Source: Gemmatimonadales bacterium (GTDB lineage Bacteria > Gemmatimonadota > Gemmatimonadetes > Gemmatimonadales > GWC2-71-9). From it: DNA of 44,093 nucleotides. Both the position numbers and the translations under genes were made by a program. Below are positions 42,095 through 44,093 of this stretch, in pieces. Each line of letters starts with the position of its first letter. The first letter of the stretch is position 1. The stretch covers positions 1 through 44,093 of the forward strand of contig JAICQR010000006.1 of NCBI GenBank assembly GCA_025937755.1, given 5' to 3'. The notes beneath the pieces are model-generated. The model worked only from the letters and a program-made list of their open reading frames with translations, ran no database searches and was not told the DNA's origin.

Positions 42095-44076
42095 GCGCCG
42101 GCGGGCTCGGCCGGTGGAATCCCGAGAATGGGCGCGCGGGCCGGCGCCGGCGTTCCCGCCTTGGGCGGCTGCGCCGGGCGTGGTTCGGCCGGTGGCTCCG
42201 GCGGCCGGGGCGGCAGCGTGCCACCCCGCATCAGGGTCATGACATCCTCATGGTCGATGGTCTCCCGCTCGAGCAGCGCCCCGGCCACCGCTTCGAGCAG
42301 ACCACGGTGGCGGGTCAGCAACTCATGCGCCCGCATGTACGCCGCGTCGAGCAGTGCCTTGACTTCCTCGTCCACGATCCGGGCGGTGTGCTCCGAGATC
42401 TCCCGCCGGGTAGCGAATTCGCGGCCGAGAAAAATCTCCTGCTCGCGGTCGCCCACCGCCATGAGCCCTACCCGCTCGCTCATGCCAAAGGTGGTGACCA
42501 TCTGGCGTGCGATGTTGGTGGCCATCTGAATATCGGCCCCCGCTCCGGTCGTGACCTTCTCGGGACCGAACTCCAGCTCCTCCGCCACCCGTCCCCCGAA
42601 GCTGATGGCCAGCCGCCCCACCAGGAATTCCCGGGTGTGGCCATAGCGATCCTTGTCCGGCAATGAGTACATCAGGCCCAGCGCACGACCGCGAGGCACG
42701 ATGGTGACCTTGTGAACCGGGTCGGCGCCGGCGGTATGGAGCGCAACCACCGTATGCCCGGCTTCGTGGAATGCGGTGAGCCGGCGGTCTTCCTCCGACA
42801 GGACCAGGCTCCGGCGCTCGAGGCCGAGCGTGACCTTGTCCTTGGCATCCTCGAAGTCCTGCATGTCAACCAGCGACTTGTTGCGCCGCGCGGCGAGCAC
42901 CGCCGATTCGTTGACCAGGTTGGCGAGGTCGGCGCCCGCCATCCCCGGCGTGCTCTTGGCGATGATGTCGAGCTTGACGTCGGGGGCCAGCGGAATCTTG
43001 CGGGTATGGACCCGGAGAATCCCCTCGCGGCCCTTCACGTCGGGAGCGTCTACCACGATCTGGCGGTCAAACCGGCCCGGCCGAAGCAATGCGGGATCGA
43101 GCACATCCGGACGGTTGGTCGCGGCGAGCAGGATCACGCCATCGTTGGATTCGAAACCGTCCATCTCGACCAGGAGCTGGTTGAGGGTCTGCTCCCGCTC
43201 GTCATGGCCCCCGCCGAGCCCGGCACCGCGGTGGCGACCCACGGCATCGATCTCGTCAATGAAGATGATGCAGGGCGCATGGGCCTTGCCCTGTTCGAAG
43301 AGGTCGCGCACACGCGACGCGCCGACACCCACGAACATCTCGACGAAATCGGATCCGGACATCGAGAAGAATGGCCGTCCGGCTTCGCCCGCAACCGCCT
43401 TGGCCAGGAGGGTCTTGCCGGTGCCCGGCGGGCCCACCAGCAGCGCGCCCTTGGGCAGCCGCCCACCCAGCCGGGTGAACTTCTGCGGGTCCTTCAGGAA
43501 TTCGATGATCTCCTGCAACTCGACCTTGGCTTCGTCGGCACCTGCCACATCAGCGAAGGTGATTTTGGGCGTGTCACCCGTCAGCATCTTCGCCTTGGAC
43601 TTGCCGAACGCGAACGCCCGGCTGCCTCCCGCCTGCAGCTGGCGCAGGAAGAAGACCCACAGGCCGATGATCACGATCCAGGGCAGCGCGTTGACCAGGA
43701 TCGTGGTCAGCGCGCCGCGCTGCTCCCGTGCCGTGATCACCACGCCTTCACTTTCGAGCCGGCCGACGAACTCCTCGCTGTCAGCCACCGGCAACATCAG
43801 CTTGAACCCGGTGACCGACTGTCCGTTGAGTGTCAGCGGCGCGCGAAACTCGCCTTCGATATACCTGCCATCGAAGATCTCGACCGCCTTGACGTTGTGG
43901 GCGTCGAGCTGCTGGCTGAACTGGGTGTAGGTCAGTTCCTCGACCCCAGTGCGCTTGTTGTTCAGCAGCTGGAACAACGCCAGCGCAAAGAGGCCCACCA
44001 GGACCCACATCGCGAGATTCTTGCTCACGTTGCCCCAGCCAGCGCGTGGCGGGCGGGGCGGTGTGCGATCTGCCAT
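42091..44076 (-). CDS. ftsH: ATP-dependent zinc metalloprotease FtsH
   Basis: Membrane-anchored AAA+ protease that degrades misfolded membrane proteins and regulators. The 661 residues have two N-terminal transmembrane segments (about 21-38 and 124-145) around a periplasmic domain, Walker A GPPGTGKT (215-222), Walker [10 protein letters not shown], second-region arginines in LRPGRFDR, and the zinc site HEAGH (437-441). A proline-rich tail (from about 605) ends the protein. The ATG at 44076 directly follows a TAG (44079-44077) in another frame, so an upstream gene probably ends there, beyond the window edge; only its last few codons would be present. Confidence 0.97.
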   Translation of the reverse strand: MADRTPPRPPRAGWGNVSKNLAMWVLVGLFALALFQLLNNKRTGVEELTYTQFSQQLDAHNVKAVEIFDGRYIEGEFRAPLTLNGQSVTGFKLMLPVADSEEFVGRLESEGVVITAREQRGALTTILVNALPWIVIIGLWVFFLRQLQAGGSRAFAFGKSKAKMLTGDTPKITFADVAGADEAKVELQEIIEFLKDPQKFTRLGGRLPKGALLVGPPGTGKTLLAKAVAGEAGRPFFSMSGSDFVEMFVGVGASRVRDLFEQGKAHAPCIIFIDEIDAVGRHRGAGLGGGHDEREQTLNQLLVEMDGFESNDGVILLAATNRPDVLDPALLRPGRFDRQIVVDAPDVKGREGILRVHTRKIPLAPDVKLDIIAKSTPGMAGADLANLVNESAVLAARRNKSLVDMQDFEDAKDKVTLGLERRSLVLSEEDRRLTAFHEAGHTVVALHTAGADPVHKVTIVPRGRALGLMYSLPDKDRYGHTREFLVGRLAISFGGRVAEELEFGPEKVTTGAGADIQMATNIARQMVTTFGMSERVGLMAVGDREQEIFLGREFATRREISEHTARIVDEEVKALLDAAYMRAHELLTRHRGLLEAVAGALLERETIDHEDVMTLMRGGTLPPRPPEPPAEPRPAQPPKAGTPAPARAPILGIPPAEPAGA

Positions 44077-44093
44077 CTATGCCTGCGACTCCA

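Noticed and set aside
1-44093. CRISPR arrays, insertion sequences, phage genes or toxin-antitoxin pairs
   Set aside because: No regularly spaced repeats, transposase motifs or short paired orphan genes were seen; nearly all bases belong to assigned genes.
44077-44093. 3' end of a further gene upstream of ftsH
   Set aside because: A TAG directly before the ftsH ATG fits an upstream gene, but only about five codons are in the window, too few to call.

Overview
This GC-rich window is almost entirely coding, and every supported gene, including two tRNAs, lies on the minus strand. It therefore reads from right (44 kb) to left (1 bp). The content suggests a Gram-negative-type soil or freshwater bacterium, most plausibly of the phylum Gemmatimonadota. 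The reasons are a meso-diaminopimelate type MurE, LspA, an IleRS of the GIHH type, many TPR proteins, and a chemosensory locus interleaved with MglA, Roadblock and DUF4388 genes. The phylum is an inference from content and style; no database search was possible.

Region A (44076 to 32326) is a housekeeping run: ftsH, folP with an N-terminal extension, a DUF2723 membrane protein, a YggS-type PLP protein, divIVA, ileS, a DksA/TraR-type zinc finger, lspA and rluD. Most stop and start codons overlap or nearly touch. The run passes without a break into the next region: rluD overlaps a cheW by 8 bp.

Region B (32333 to about 14044) is the most interesting part. It is a compact chemosensory locus with cheW, cheY, cheA and cheC on one side, and cheR, cheD, cheB, cheW and cheW on the other. 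Between the two halves lies a block with an 893-residue TPR protein, two DUF4388-TPR proteins, a TPR-Roadblock fusion, two small Roadblock/LC7 proteins, an MglA-type Ras-like GTPase, and a 661-residue protein with two tandem DnaA-like AAA+ modules and no DnaA DNA-binding domain. A 290-residue TPR protein, an MA-clan-like zinc peptidase and a 63-residue membrane protein follow. There is no methyl-accepting receptor, flagellar or pilus gene here. My reading is a polarity or surface-motility type signalling module in which CheA/CheY signalling and the GTPase switch are built together, with a DnaA-like ATPase of unknown job.

Region C (13978 to 11981) has tRNA-Val(UAC), a lone exported TPR protein and tRNA-Asp(GUC), each separated by short gaps with GC-rich hairpins.

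Region D (11909 to 1) is a division and cell-wall (dcw) cluster in the classical order rsmH, ftsL-like, ftsI (with a C-terminal PASTA domain), murE, murF, mraY, murD, ftsW, murG and murC, the last cut by the window edge. mraZ is absent from its usual place before rsmH; tRNA-Asp and a hairpin are there instead. No non-coding stretch exceeds 75 bp, and no insertion sequence, CRISPR array or phage gene was seen.
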